From Flavobacteriaceae bacterium (GTDB lineage Bacteria; Bacteroidota; Bacteroidia; Flavobacteriales; Flavobacteriaceae): DNA of 64,000 nucleotides. Positions 16,786-26,339 of the stretch are shown here, in pieces. The number at the start of each line of letters is the position of its first letter. The stretch's first letter is position 1. Position numbers and translations under genes: made by a program. The stretch is from NCBI GenBank assembly GCA_014075215.1, contig CP046177.1:3968501-4032500 (forward strand). The letters are read 5' to 3'. Under the pieces are notes generated by a model, which made no database searches, was not told where the DNA came from, and saw nothing but the letters and a program-made list of their open reading frames with translations.

Positions 16786-18171
16786 TTATAGATGAATAGA
16801 CAATGTTGCTGTGATATGTTTATTATCGATCTTTAACTCCGCAGGATCCACTTGGGCAAATTGCGGGTAAAAATTATAGAGACCGGTTCTGTTGTCGTCA
16901 CTATATGCAACATCTATTTTAACATTATCGAAAGAATACCCGGCTCCAAAAGTATATCTTTTCAGGTTGTCTGAATCTATAGCATTAGCATCCGGGCTTT
17001 CCCGATAGGTATATCCTCCTCTTACGCTTAAATCGTCAAACCTCCATTCGGCACCAATATTAAAATTATGGGTATTTCTCAACTGGTCTCTAAAAAATTG
17101 GTTTTCTACCGAAAAGTTGGCTCCCGACAAATTAATCCCGCGATAATTTTTAGAAATATAATCGAAGCTAATCAATCCGCTTTTTCCAAAAACAATGGCA
17201 GCACTCGCAGTGAATTTACCGGGAGTTCTCAATTGATAGATAAACCTTTGATTCGGGAAAAAACCGTCTGCTGTATTACTATAAATAGTAGTATTATTAC
17301 TTACTTCAATTCGGGTATCTCCTAAATAGCCATCATTATTTACAATATTGGATTCTTCCAACAGTTCATTATACCAGGTTGGAGTTTGATAAGATAATCC
17401 GAATCGAAAACGATCATCTGCTTTGTACAAAAAACCGGCACTTAATGAAAATCCTGTTCCGAATGTAAAAGCTTCCTGATAAAAATTCGCATTTAACGTA
17501 TTCCCGTTTCCATCATTATTTCTCTCTTGTAATGTGGAACGTTGTGAAAATCTTATATTATATGTGTTTATGGTAGCTCCTATATTTAATTTTTCTTTAT
17601 ACTGGGCAGCAAAAGCAAAATTATACTCGGCAATGTCTCCGTTAAATGTATTATCAAAATTTTGATTTTCTGCAGTGGTATACATAAGCGCAGGATCATT
17701 TGTATCTAAAGGAAACGAATTAAAAGAAGCAAAACCACTATTCCCCGAAGCACTAAAGTTATTGTCAAAATCTATTTTAATTCTGTAATTAAATCCAATG
17801 GCGAATTTTTCCCAGCCTGAAGTATTGAAATCCTCGTAAACGAAAACTCCTCCGGCATTAGATAATACAAAATAATCTCTGCTTGTAGTGATGGTATTTC
17901 CATAATAAGTGGTTCTGTAATCCGTATTTCTGGAGTTTAATGATGCGGAAATAAGACTACCATTGAAAATAGTAAGGCCCGCCGGATTGATATTCATAGA
18001 TGAAATATCCCCGCCAAGAGCTCCAAATGCTCCTCCCATAGCTCTAAACCTTGCGGTTCCGTTATTATCGTCTTGTGAAAACAGGATTGATAAATCTTCA
18101 TAGCCCAGTGATTGAGCACTTAAGCTCATACTAATAAGCATTAAGACCGGGATGAATATATATTTTTTCAT
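16786..18171 (-). CDS. OmpP1/FadL/TodX-family outer-membrane transport protein
   Basis: 461 aa. Signal peptide of about 19 residues ending in LSAQS, then the diagnostic N-terminal hatch region RAMGGAFGALGGDISSMNINPAGL. The rest is a 14-strand-type barrel with alternating aromatic residues (RFRFGLSYQTPTWYNE, FGAGYSF) and a final strand ITATLSIHL ending with a hydrophobic residue. The family moves hydrophobic compounds such as fatty acids across the outer membrane; the substrate here is unknown. The gene lies 78 bp after the Arg/Ser-rich lipoprotein gene in the same direction, so the two may be co-transcribed. Confidence 0.88.
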   Translation of the reverse strand: MKKYIFIPVLMLISMSLSAQSLGYEDLSILFSQDDNNGTARFRAMGGAFGALGGDISSMNINPAGLTIFNGSLISASLNSRNTDYRTTYYGNTITTSRDYFVLSNAGGVFVYEDFNTSGWEKFAIGFNYRIKIDFDNNFSASGNSGFASFNSFPLDTNDPALMYTTAENQNFDNTFNGDIAEYNFAFAAQYKEKLNIGATINTYNIRFSQRSTLQERNNDGNGNTLNANFYQEAFTFGTGFSLSAGFLYKADDRFRFGLSYQTPTWYNELLEESNIVNNDGYLGDTRIEVSNNTTIYSNTADGFFPNQRFIYQLRTPGKFTASAAIVFGKSGLISFDYISKNYRGINLSGANFSVENQFFRDQLRNTHNFNIGAEWRFDDLSVRGGYTYRESPDANAIDSDNLKRYTFGAGYSFDNVKIDVAYSDDNRTGLYNFYPQFAQVDPAELKIDNKHITATLSIHL

Positions 18172-18249
18172 CTATAAATAATTATTTCATGATTCATACT
18201 ATAGCGCCTTTAGCTATAAAGAATAGTATATTTATTGTATGGTAGTTAT

Positions 18250-19242
18250 CTATCCTCTTTTGCGGCTGCTACCTCTTGAAGAAAAACCTCCTCTTGACGG
18301 ACTTGAACTTCGGCTTCTCACAGATGAGGAACGGGTACGTGAAGGGCTATAAGACCGGCTTCTTACGGAAGATGATCGAGTGCGTGTTCTTGCAGAGGAT
18401 GACGACCGAACCCGTGTTGTTCTTCGTTTTGGAATACTTCTAACTCTTGGTTCCGAACTCCTGACATTGTTAGTTCTTGTTCGTACAGTATGATTCCTTC
18501 TTATGGATGAAGTTCTTCTATTAGTGGCCACTCTCCTGTTGTTGCTAACAGCTCTTCTGGTATTCGTAACAAAATTCCTCCGAGTGTTCGTTCTGTTATA
18601 CCTTGTATTAGCAGCATAGCCATCTCTTCTATAATTTCTATAATAGTAGTTATTATACCTGTTTACTCCGTACCACCCGCCATAATACGGGGGGCAATAA
18701 TACGGATTGTAAACTCCTCCATAAAACCCTCCGTAAAAACCATATGGGCCAAATACACCATAATTATATCTCCAGGGACGTCCGTAAAACCACGGATTAA
18801 ATGTATTATAATATCCAAAACCAAATCTCCAGTAATCCCATGCTAACCAATAATTTTGCAAATCACTTATCCCATTATCTACGACTATCAGTGTCGTGGT
18901 ATTGTTTGATCCCCAGGAATTACCATTAGGGCGATAATCTATAGAATCACTTTCCACGATTACTCCTCCTTCATCCTCACTATAGGATGAATATCCGTCA
19001 ATATCTGTTCCGTTTATCAAATCCAGTCTTCGGACTTCAGAGGTAAAATAATTTTTTTCATGATCCCGATGCTCTTCGGAACCGGCAACAATTATTCGGG
19101 GATCTCTTTCCTCTGATGCATAAATGCCATCATTATTTACAGATCTGTATGTGCCGCAAGAAGCTATTAATACTGTAACAAAAAATAAATAAAATAAGCT
19201 TTTGAAGTTTTTGAATGTGGTAGTTTTGAATTGCATAATCAA
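18250..19242 (-). CDS. Lipoprotein with a Tyr/Gly-rich middle and a long Arg/Ser-rich tail
   Basis: 330 aa. Residues about 15-30 form the hydrophobic core of a lipoprotein signal with lipobox IASC. Residues 30-120 are acidic and polar; about 130-200 are rich in Tyr, Trp, Gly and Phe with many YGGFYGG-like turns; about 205-330 are strongly basic, built from Arg, Ser and Thr with repeated SSSVRSRS-type units. Such a cationic tail on an exported lipoprotein is unusual and may bind DNA, anionic polysaccharide or lipopolysaccharide (inference). Two in-frame ATGs (MIMQF) are possible starts. I recognise no named domain. The repetitive DNA is a real coding frame, open for the full length. Confidence 0.7.
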   Translation of the reverse strand: MIMQFKTTTFKNFKSLFYLFFVTVLIASCGTYRSVNNDGIYASEERDPRIIVAGSEEHRDHEKNYFTSEVRRLDLINGTDIDGYSSYSEDEGGVIVESDSIDYRPNGNSWGSNNTTTLIVVDNGISDLQNYWLAWDYWRFGFGYYNTFNPWFYGRPWRYNYGVFGPYGFYGGFYGGVYNPYYCPPYYGGWYGVNRYNNYYYRNYRRDGYAANTRYNRTNTRRNFVTNTRRAVSNNRRVATNRRTSSIRRNHTVRTRTNNVRSSEPRVRSIPKRRTTRVRSSSSARTRTRSSSVRSRSYSPSRTRSSSVRSRSSSPSRGGFSSRGSSRKRG

Positions 19243-19645
19243 ATGATTTGGAAAATGAATATAAACCGGTAAAACAAATTTAACATAAATTTCACTATCA
19301 TACTAATTAGCAATAGTTGTGCCAAAGTATAAACATAATTAAAAAGTTTAGGTAGCAAGACTGTATTTTCGGTTAAGGAAGATGGAGCGCTTCGCTGTAA
19401 GAATCAAGAATATTGACAACATAGGAATAACCGGATCATCATTTTTATAACTTTTAAACAAAAGATAAAAAGACTTTGGAAATAATTGGCATTTTTTAAT
19501 CAAACAACAATGGTAGTATATAGAAGAATAAATTTAAATACTTTGGCAGTGCACTCATCTTTTTGTACTAATTTTACGAGAATTTGTAAAATCATTATAT
19601 CCTATTTTCCGGAAAAAATAGTATGGAATGTAAAAGTAAGTAATA
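19243..19645. other. Intergenic region upstream of proS, no gene seen
   Basis: About 400 A/T-rich bases between the divergent lipoprotein and proS genes. No open frame or RNA fold is recognised. It must hold both divergent promoters, but I could not assign clear -33/-7 boxes. Confidence 0.5.
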
Positions 19646-21124
19646 ATGAGTCATAAATTAACAAAAAGAGAAGAAGATTATTCGAAATGGTATAATGAAT
19701 TAATTGTAAAAGCAGATTTGGCTGAGGCCTCTTCCGTAAGAGGTTGTATGGTCATCAAACCTTACGGCTATGCTATCTGGGAACGTATGCAGCAAGAACT
19801 CGACAAAATGTTTAAAGAAACGGGCCACGTAAATGCTTATTTTCCGTTATTTGTTCCTAAAAGTCTTTTTGAAGCAGAAGAGAAAAATGCCGAAGGTTTT
19901 GCAAAAGAGTGTGCTGTTGTTACGCATTACAGATTGCAAAACGATCCGGATAATGAAGGAAAGCTAAGAGTAGACCCCCGGGCAAAGCTGGAGGAAGAAC
20001 TCATTGTAAGGCCTACATCCGAAGCTGTTATCTGGAATACGTATAAAGGCTGGATACAGTCCTATAGAGATTTGCCACTACTGATTAATCAATGGGCAAA
20101 TGTGGTTCGTTGGGAAATGCGTACACGATTATTTTTAAGAACCTCCGAATTTTTGTGGCAGGAAGGACATACGGCTCATGCTTCCGAAGCAGAGGCAATA
20201 GCCGAATCTAAGCAAATGCAGAAAGTATACGCGACATTTGCAGAAGAATTTATGGCAATGCCCGTTATCAGAGGGTTTAAATCCGAAAGCGAACGCTTTG
20301 CCGGAGCATTGGAAACCTATACTATTGAAGCGTTAATGCAAGACGGAAAAGCACTGCAAGCGGGAACCTCTCATTTTTTAGGACAAAATTTTGCAAAAGC
20401 ATTTGATGTAAAATACACTCCCAAAGAAGGAAAGCAAGAATATGTTTGGGCAACGTCCTGGGGAGTTTCCACCAGATTGATAGGCGGGCTGATTATGACT
20501 CATTCCGATGACCTTGGATTGGTATTGCCTCCTAAATTGGCTCCAATCCAGGTAGTAATTGTTCCTATATATAAAGGAGAAGAACAATTAGCGTTGATTT
20601 CTGAAAAAGTACATGTTTTGGTAAAAGAATTAAAGAGTAAAGGAATATCGGTAACATTTGACGATAGAGATACTTTACGCCCGGGAGCTAAGTTTGCCGA
20701 ATATGAATTAAAAGGCGTCCCGATAAGAATTGCCATCGGTAAAAGAGACATGGAAAAGCACACTGTGGAAGTAGCAAGAAGAGATATTTTAGAAAAACAA
20801 ACAATAGCTCAGGAAGGGTTATCCGATTATATTCTACACCTACTGGGTGATATTCAGGATTATTTGTTTCAAAAATCCCTTACATATAGAAATGAACACA
20901 TAACAGAAGTGTATTCTTTTGATGAATTTAAAGAAGTTATAGAAAATAAAGGCGGTTTTGTATCGGCTCATTGGGATGGAACCGCAGAAACAGAAGCCAA
21001 GATCAAAGAATTAACTAAAGCCACTATAAGGTGCATTCCTAACGATGCAAAACAGGAAGAAGGAAAATGCATCTTAACGGGCAGTATATCTAAGAAAAGA
21101 GTCTTATTTGCAAAGGCATACTAA
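19646..21124 (+). CDS. proS: Prolyl-tRNA synthetase (short, eukaryote/archaeon-like type)
   Basis: 492 aa. Class II synthetase with motif 1 around SVRGCMVIKPYGYAIWERM, motif 2 in VVRWEMRTRLFLRTSEFLWQEGHTAH and motif 3 in WATSWGVSTRLIGGLIMTH. The anticodon-binding domain (residues 290-390, PIQVVIVPIYKGEEQ) and the C-terminal zinc-type extension (400-492, ending KRVLFAKAY) follow. There is no editing insertion between motifs 2 and 3, which marks the archaeal/eukaryotic-like form usual in Bacteroidota. Attaches proline to tRNA-Pro. A tRNA-Glu gene follows with its own promoter. Confidence 0.95.
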   Translation: MSHKLTKREEDYSKWYNELIVKADLAEASSVRGCMVIKPYGYAIWERMQQELDKMFKETGHVNAYFPLFVPKSLFEAEEKNAEGFAKECAVVTHYRLQNDPDNEGKLRVDPRAKLEEELIVRPTSEAVIWNTYKGWIQSYRDLPLLINQWANVVRWEMRTRLFLRTSEFLWQEGHTAHASEAEAIAESKQMQKVYATFAEEFMAMPVIRGFKSESERFAGALETYTIEALMQDGKALQAGTSHFLGQNFAKAFDVKYTPKEGKQEYVWATSWGVSTRLIGGLIMTHSDDLGLVLPPKLAPIQVVIVPIYKGEEQLALISEKVHVLVKELKSKGISVTFDDRDTLRPGAKFAEYELKGVPIRIAIGKRDMEKHTVEVARRDILEKQTIAQEGLSDYILHLLGDIQDYLFQKSLTYRNEHITEVYSFDEFKEVIENKGGFVSAHWDGTAETEAKIKELTKATIRCIPNDAKQEEGKCILTGSISKKRVLFAKAY

Positions 21125-21140
21125 ATTTTGAGAAAAACTG

Positions 21141-21170
21141 TTGCAAAATTTTAAAAACGTTGTATATTTG
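21141..21170 (+). promoter_or_regulatory. Promoter of tRNA-Glu (and probably rpsT)
   Basis: TTG at 21141-21143, then TATATTTG at 21163-21170 with a 19-bp gap: an excellent match to the Bacteroidota consensus TTG-19-TAnnTTTG. The tRNA begins about 37 bp downstream. Confidence 0.8.
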
Positions 21171-21207
21171 CGTCCGCTATTGAAGATGTATTCTTCGTAG
21201 TGTTTAT

Positions 21208-21279
21208 GGTCCGTTCGTCTAGGGGTTAGGACGCCAGGTTTTCATCCTGGTAACACGGGTTCGATTCCCGTACGGACTA
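21208..21279 (+). tRNA. tRNA-Glu (anticodon TTC)
   Basis: 72 nt cloverleaf. Acceptor arms GGTCCGT and ACGGACT pair (with one G-T), the anticodon stem CCAGG/CCTGG brackets a loop containing TTC, the T arm is CGGGTTCGATTCCCG and the discriminator is A. The CCA end is not encoded. It lies just before rpsT with 25 bp between them, so transcripts may be shared and then processed. Confidence 0.95.
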
Positions 21280-21304
21280 CAGTTTTAAAAACAAATAAAA
21301 ATAT

Positions 21305-21556
21305 ATGGCAAATCATAAATCAGCATTAAAAAGAATTAGAAGTAACGAAGCTAAAAGGTTGCGGAACAGGTACCAGCATAAAACTACTCGTAATGCCGTT
21401 AGAGATTTGCGTGCTACCACAGATAAAAAAGAAGCAGGAGGGATGCTCGGAAAAGTGATATCAATGTTAGATAAACTAGCTAAAAATAATATCATTCATA
21501 AAAATAAAGCAGCCAACTTAAAATCTAAACTAACAAAGCACGTTGCTACACTATAA
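21305..21556 (+). CDS. rpsT: 30S ribosomal protein S20
   Basis: 83 aa, the normal size for S20. The very basic N-terminal helix MANHKSALKRIRSNEAKRLRN is the family signature, and the C-terminal helix IIHKNKAANLKSKLTKHV is conserved. It binds 16S rRNA early in small-subunit assembly. Follows tRNA-Glu closely. Confidence 0.96.
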   Translation: MANHKSALKRIRSNEAKRLRNRYQHKTTRNAVRDLRATTDKKEAGGMLGKVISMLDKLAKNNIIHKNKAANLKSKLTKHVATL

Positions 21557-21592
21557 AATCGTAGTAGTTAATGTATCAAATAAAGCAGTCGT

Positions 21593-21611
21593 CTAAAAAA
21601 TACTTTTTTAG
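21593..21611 (+). terminator. Weak hairpin after rpsT
   Basis: CTAAAAAA / TTTTTTAG with a 3-base loop, 36 bp after the rpsT stop; the downstream arm supplies the T run. The stem is A/T-only except for one pair, so it is a weak terminator candidate. Confidence 0.5.
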
Positions 21612-21706
21612 CCGGTTTTCTCTTTTTAATATCATATAGATTCAACCAATTTCCAAGTATTTATATTATTTCTCAAGATTGGGCTATTTTATTGCTCTTT
21701 TTGGGA

Positions 21707-22570
21707 TTAGAAAATATAATTTACTCCTAAACCAAATACTTCTTTAAATTGTACTCTGCCGGAAATATTAGTATCCATAATTGTATGGAAATTCAAATTG
21801 GTAGCTAAATACTTGTTTATTTGCATTACAATATTAAGTTGATAATTGATATCGATATTTTGAGGTTTATCCAAATAATTAGTATAGGCATCAAAAATAT
21901 TTTCTACACTTACATTTTTCATGACTATAGCTTTATAAAAGACAGAAGCATAAAACCCCAATTCATAATGAGGTGTTTTCCCGATATTGGTTCCGTATTG
22001 CCCGGAAAAACTGCTACTGACAAAAGTAGCCTTTAATGTTGAAGGTGCCAGGTTTATTTTAAAATTAGCAGACTTATTGTATGCAATACCCGGTCCGAAA
22101 GTCAAATACCCCGGAGCAAAAAATCTTGAAGTTTCCGTTTTAGGATTCGTAGTATAATCATATCCTGTCGTAAACTGAGAGCGAACATTTACAAAGAATG
22201 AATAAGACCAGTTTTTAGAAGCTCTTTTCCCAACCAGCGAATTAAACTCAAAATAGTCATCCGTTTTTCTGGTTTCATTCCCGCTGATTTTACTAATCCC
22301 GTATTTGGTAATAATTTTGGTATCCCAGTTCCAGTTTTCTTTTTTATAATTAAAATCGTAATTGATACTTACCGTTCCGGAGATAGCATTTTCTCCTCCT
22401 CCAACCCAATTAGAAAAAGAAGATTGGTTGAATAATAAGGTAAAAACACCTTTCTTTGTCCAATTAGAAACCGTGTCTTTGACAATTGAATCTGTTTTCT
22501 TTTCTTGTGCATTGACCGGTAGGTTCATCAGGCTAAAACATATGATTATCATTTTTTTCATCTTCATCAA
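21707..22570 (-). CDS. DUF3078 outer-membrane-type protein
   Basis: 287 aa with an N-terminal signal peptide (MKKMIIICFSLMNLPVNAQ). The mature chain carries the DUF3078 features: WTKKGVFTLLFNQSSFSNWVGGGENAISG near residues 38-67, then alternating beta strands and a C-terminal barrel-like strand FGLGVNYIF. The family is found almost only in Bacteroidota and has no known function. Probably a small outer-membrane barrel. Single gene, convergent with rpsT. Confidence 0.82.
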   Translation of the reverse strand: MMKMKKMIIICFSLMNLPVNAQEKKTDSIVKDTVSNWTKKGVFTLLFNQSSFSNWVGGGENAISGTVSINYDFNYKKENWNWDTKIITKYGISKISGNETRKTDDYFEFNSLVGKRASKNWSYSFFVNVRSQFTTGYDYTTNPKTETSRFFAPGYLTFGPGIAYNKSANFKINLAPSTLKATFVSSSFSGQYGTNIGKTPHYELGFYASVFYKAIVMKNVSVENIFDAYTNYLDKPQNIDINYQLNIVMQINKYLATNLNFHTIMDTNISGRVQFKEVFGLGVNYIF

Positions 22571-22823
22571 ATTGGGGGTAAAAGTAGAAGTTTTATTATT
22601 GAACTCATTTAAACTTTTTCAATTTGCTAAAAAATGGCTGTTTTCCGCTCCGTTTTTGTCTTTTTCTCCTTCCGTAGTGCTACTATGCAACTCAAAAAAG
22701 CCTTCAACAGAGCTAAAAACTTCTAATTTTCGCTTACATCCAAAAAGTGTAAATGAGTTCATTGAATTCGTTTACACTTTTGTAGCTTTCAAACTTGAAA
22801 CTGCCTAAAAATCCCGGGAAAAG

Positions 22824-23333
22824 TTATTTACTCTTTTTGTATAAGGGAACCGTAGAACAGGCTTCGCCATACATCATTTTCCCGACGACAGGTTGTAGTT
22901 TTTGTGCTAACCATGTAAAAGCAGAAGCAGGAATCGGTTTATCAGCACAACCTTTAATAATAACAGGCTTATCAATATAGTCGACAATGCTCATATCCTC
23001 AATACCTTTTTGAAAAAGAACCGTTTCTAATAGCTCCAAATTTCCTACGACAACGGTTATGGCATATGGCGCTAATTCGGCAGAAAGTAACAAATAAGCC
23101 CAGGAAGGAATAATAACATCCTCGGAACAGGTCAGGGCTACATACTGTCCCTTATATTGAGTCCAGTCATGACCTTTTACATGCTCACGAAAATCTTTTT
23201 CTTTTAAAACAATTCCTTCATACAGCCAATCTTTAATATCAAAAAGAACACGCTCTCCTTCAGGATACAATTCCTCCAAATCAATTGTGATTAATTTGCT
23301 GTTGGCAACCCTATTTATTATTTCTTCTTCCAT
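22824..23333 (-). CDS. DUF2480 family protein
   Basis: 169 aa cytoplasmic protein matching the Bacteroidota DUF2480 family (opening EEEIINRVANSKLITIDLEELYP, later KGHDWTQYKGQYVAL and PVIIKGCADKPIPASAFTWL). The role is unknown, but the gene is regularly found next to SUF Fe-S cluster genes, as here. It begins 34 bp after the DUF59 gene and is the last of a three-gene same-strand set with sufE and DUF59. Confidence 0.85.
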   Translation of the reverse strand: MEEEIINRVANSKLITIDLEELYPEGERVLFDIKDWLYEGIVLKEKDFREHVKGHDWTQYKGQYVALTCSEDVIIPSWAYLLLSAELAPYAITVVVGNLELLETVLFQKGIEDMSIVDYIDKPVIIKGCADKPIPASAFTWLAQKLQPVVGKMMYGEACSTVPLYKKSK

Positions 23334-23367
23334 GTAGTGCAGTATATTATTTTGATTTTACTTTCTT

Positions 23368-23688
23368 TTATAACATTCCCAACTCTAACTTTGCTTCTTC
23401 ACTCATCATATCTTGTGTCCAGGCAGGATCAAAAGTAATTTCCACGGCTGCATTGTTAATCTCTTTTAAAGATTTCACTTTTTCCTCGACTTCCAAAGGA
23501 AGTGATTCTGCTACGGGACAATTAGGCGATGTCAGTGTCATTAATATCTTTGCATCGTTATCTTCGTTTACAAAAACATCATAAATTAATCCAAGTTCAT
23601 AGATATCTACAGGTATTTCCGGGTCGTAAATAGTTTTTAAAACCCTTACAATTTTATCTCCTATTTCTTCTATAAGTTCTTCCGTCAT
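23368..23688 (-). CDS. DUF59/MIP18-family Fe-S assembly protein (SufT/PaaD-like)
   Basis: 106 aa, a complete DUF59 domain: VLKTIYDPEIPVDIYELGLIYD then TLTSPNCPVAESLPLEV with the conserved Cys57, and the C-terminal VEITFDPAWTQDMMSEEAK. Proteins of this family help mature Fe-S proteins in the SUF pathway. Located between sufE and DUF2480, which supports the role. Confidence 0.9.
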   Translation of the reverse strand: MTEELIEEIGDKIVRVLKTIYDPEIPVDIYELGLIYDVFVNEDNDAKILMTLTSPNCPVAESLPLEVEEKVKSLKEINNAAVEITFDPAWTQDMMSEEAKLELGML

Positions 23689-23718
23689 TTCTTCAAAAAT
23701 TATTTGACAAAGATACTA

Positions 23719-24144
23719 TTAATTTGCCGTATTTGCCTGATGAGTAACAGCATATAATTTGATTTGTTTTATCATGGAAACCAACCCGTTTGCCCTTGTT
23801 GGAGAAAGGTGTTCCTGCAAGCCGATTTCATCTATAAAAACCGTATCCGAAGCCAAAATAGCAGTGGCGGGCTGATGTGTATACACTCTTAGTAATAATG
23901 CAACAATTCCCTTGGTAAGTATAGCATCACTATCGGCAGTGAAAACAAGAACGTCATTAACCGTTTCAGCATGCAGCCAAACTTTGGACTGGCAACCTTT
24001 GATCAGGTTTTCATCCAATTTATATTGAGGGTCAATTACAGGGAGTGACTTCCCTATTTCTATAATGTATTCGTAACGTTCCATCCAATTATCAAACATT
24101 GAAAACTCATCAATAATTTCTTTTTGTATTTCTTTAATTGTCAT
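23719..24144 (-). CDS. sufE: Cysteine desulfuration protein SufE
   Basis: 141 aa. The active-site Cys51 lies in KGCQSKVWL, flanked by the usual DNWMERYEYIIEIGKSLP opening and the RANGLVSMIKQIKLYA helix at the end. SufE takes persulfide sulfur from SufS and passes it to the SufBCD scaffold. First gene of the SUF-associated set; divergent from the PfkB kinase with a 74-bp shared promoter region. Confidence 0.93.
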   Translation of the reverse strand: MTIKEIQKEIIDEFSMFDNWMERYEYIIEIGKSLPVIDPQYKLDENLIKGCQSKVWLHAETVNDVLVFTADSDAILTKGIVALLLRVYTHQPATAILASDTVFIDEIGLQEHLSPTRANGLVSMIKQIKLYAVTHQANTAN

Positions 24145-24218
24145 TTTTAAAACCTATTTTTGAACTTTGTAAATCCGCACTGCAATTTTGCAGTAAAATT
24201 ACGGCAAAAAAACAAGAA

Positions 24219-25145
24219 ATGGGTACATTATTAGCGGTTGGAACGGTTGCTTTTGACACAATTGAAACGCCATTTGGCAAAACAGATAAGATTTTAGGAG
24301 GTTCCGGTACATTTATCGGGTTGGCAGCATCTCATTTTGGAATAAAAACAGCTGTTGTTTCCGTAGTGGGAGGAGATTTCCCTTTATCGTATTTAAAGAT
24401 GATGAATAAAAAAGGAATTGATACGGAGGGTATAGAAATTATTAAAGAAGGAAAAACATTTTTTTGGAGTGGTAAATACCACAATGATATGAATGTTCGT
24501 GATACATTGACCACCGAATTAAATGTATTGGAGCATTTCAAACCAGTAGTCCCGAAAAGCTTTGAAAACGCACCTATTGTCATGTTAGGGAATTTACATC
24601 CGTTAACACAAACGTCCGTTTTGGATCAAATGCAGAAAAAGCCAAAATTGGTAGTACTGGATACCATGAATTTTTGGATGAATACGGCATTGGAAGATCT
24701 ACATAAGGTGTTAAAACGAGTAGATGTGATCACCATCAATGACGATGAAGCACGCCAGCTAAGCGGAGAATATTCACTGGTAAATGCAGCGAAAAAAATT
24801 CACGGAATGGGCCCTGAATATGTAGTGATTAAGAAAGGAGAACACGGTGCGTTGCTATTTAATGAAGAAAAGATGTTTTTTGCTCCTGCATTGCCCCTGG
24901 CAGAAGTTTTTGACCCAACAGGAGCAGGCGATACTTTCTCCGGAGGTTTCTGTGGTTACTTAGCAAAAACAGAAGACATTTCTTTTGAAAATATGAAAAA
25001 CGCTATTATTTACGGTTCTAATCTGGCATCGTTTTGTGTAGAAAAATTTGGAACAGAACGAATGGAGCATTTGCAAAATGATGAAGTAGAAAAACGACTA
25101 AACGTTTTTAAAGAATTGACACAATTTGATATCAACCTGAATTGA
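24219..25145 (+). CDS. PfkB-family carbohydrate/nucleoside kinase
   Basis: 308 aa from ATG 24219. An 81-bp upstream extension of the frame is ignored because it overlaps the SufE start and lacks family sequence. The PfkB signatures are present: N-terminal LGGSGTFIGLAASHFG and the C-terminal signature DPTGAGDTFSGGFCGYLA with the catalytic Asp. It phosphorylates a sugar or nucleoside with ATP; the substrate cannot be fixed from the sequence. The stop overlaps the possible TTG start of the acyltransferase pseudogene, so the two formed an operon. Confidence 0.88.
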   Translation: MGTLLAVGTVAFDTIETPFGKTDKILGGSGTFIGLAASHFGIKTAVVSVVGGDFPLSYLKMMNKKGIDTEGIEIIKEGKTFFWSGKYHNDMNVRDTLTTELNVLEHFKPVVPKSFENAPIVMLGNLHPLTQTSVLDQMQKKPKLVVLDTMNFWMNTALEDLHKVLKRVDVITINDDEARQLSGEYSLVNAAKKIHGMGPEYVVIKKGEHGALLFNEEKMFFAPALPLAEVFDPTGAGDTFSGGFCGYLAKTEDISFENMKNAIIYGSNLASFCVEKFGTERMEHLQNDEVEKRLNVFKELTQFDINLN

Positions 25146-25153
25146 TCAAATTA

Positions 25154-26276
25154 ATGACAAGAAATCGCAAATTGTACTTTCCAAACCTCAACGGATTGCG
25201 ATGTATTGCGGCTTGTTTTGTAATTATCAATCATACGGAGCAGTTCAAATATTTTTATGGCATAGGTGATGGCGTGCTATCCCCGTCAGTAAAAAATATA
25301 GGAAAATTGGGAGTCATGCTTTTCTTTGTACTAAGCGGGTTTTTAATTACTTCCCTGCTTCTCTCGGAAGAACGTATTTTCGGAACCATACATACAAAAA
25401 AGTTTTATATCCGGAGGCTCTTAAGAATCACTCCACTGTATCTATTACTCATTTTCTTAGTTTTCTTTGTGATACAACATGTTTCTTTTTTGGAAATCCC
25501 CCGAATGAGAAACCCGATAGAGGAAAACTTTACTACGATAGTAGTGTTGCACCTGTTCTTTTTGCCCAATTTAACAACGGCTATCTATGGTTTTCTCCCG
25601 TATATCGCACAAGCATGGTCTATAGGAACAGAAGAACAATCTTATTTGTTGTGGCCTTTGCTATTAAAGCGATGTAAAAAAAACCGATTAATCCTTATGG
25701 CAGGTATTATTTTATTTTATGTCCTAATACGAATTGTGCTAAAACTATTCTTTTTGACAGTCCCCCACTATGAAATAATTGCTAAGTTTTGGAGGCATTT
25801 TAATATAGATGCCATCGCAACAGGAGGTATTTTTGCAGTATTGCTGTTTAAAAAGCATCGCATACTCAAATTCGTTGTACATCAAAAAACTTTTTACATT
25901 ACACTTACAGGAGTATCCATATTACTCTTATCAGGGCACCGTTCCTTATTTTCATTATCTTGCCTATTCCGTTTTATTTGGTATTATCATTATCAATTTA
26001 GCAGCAAATACACACTTAAAAAAAGCGCTGGAAGGATAGATGCTTCATTATTTAGGCCAAATCTCATACGGAATATATATGTACCATTTTATAGTAATGA
26101 TTTTGGTACTCATGTTAGTATCGAAATATAAAATAGCAACCGACTGGGTAATTTATCCTTTGATAGCAATCGGAACGATAGCAATCGCTTCCTTTTCTTA
26201 TCATTATTTTGAAGCTATTTTCTTAAAATTGAAAACAAAATATACATATATCAAAAGCGGTGGAAGTAACTTTTAA
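25154..26276 (+). pseudogene. Acyltransferase-3 (OafA/YrhL-like) gene, frameshift and nonsense codon
   Basis: About 370 codons of an integral membrane acyltransferase. The opening KLYFPNLNGLRCIAACFVIINH carries the catalytic His, and the FFVLSGFLITSLLLSEE motif follows. The frame fails at a GGG run near 25934-25936 (one extra G), continues as TVPYFHYLAYSVLFG in the next frame, then meets TAG at 26037-26039 and resumes with MLHYLGQISYGIYMYHF, the usual last-helix motif. Two independent lesions indicate a true pseudogene. A TTG 12 bp earlier is an alternative start. It would have acylated a surface glycan. Confidence 0.85.
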
Positions 26277-26339
26277 TCGACTACATACTATGTTAAGAGT
26301 AAATAAACCTAATTTGGTAAACTACTAAACAAACAAAAA

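Noticed and set aside
24138..24218. 27-codon upstream extension of the PfkB kinase
   Set aside because: It overlaps the start of the divergent sufE gene and the family starts at MGTLLAVGTVAFDTIETPFG.
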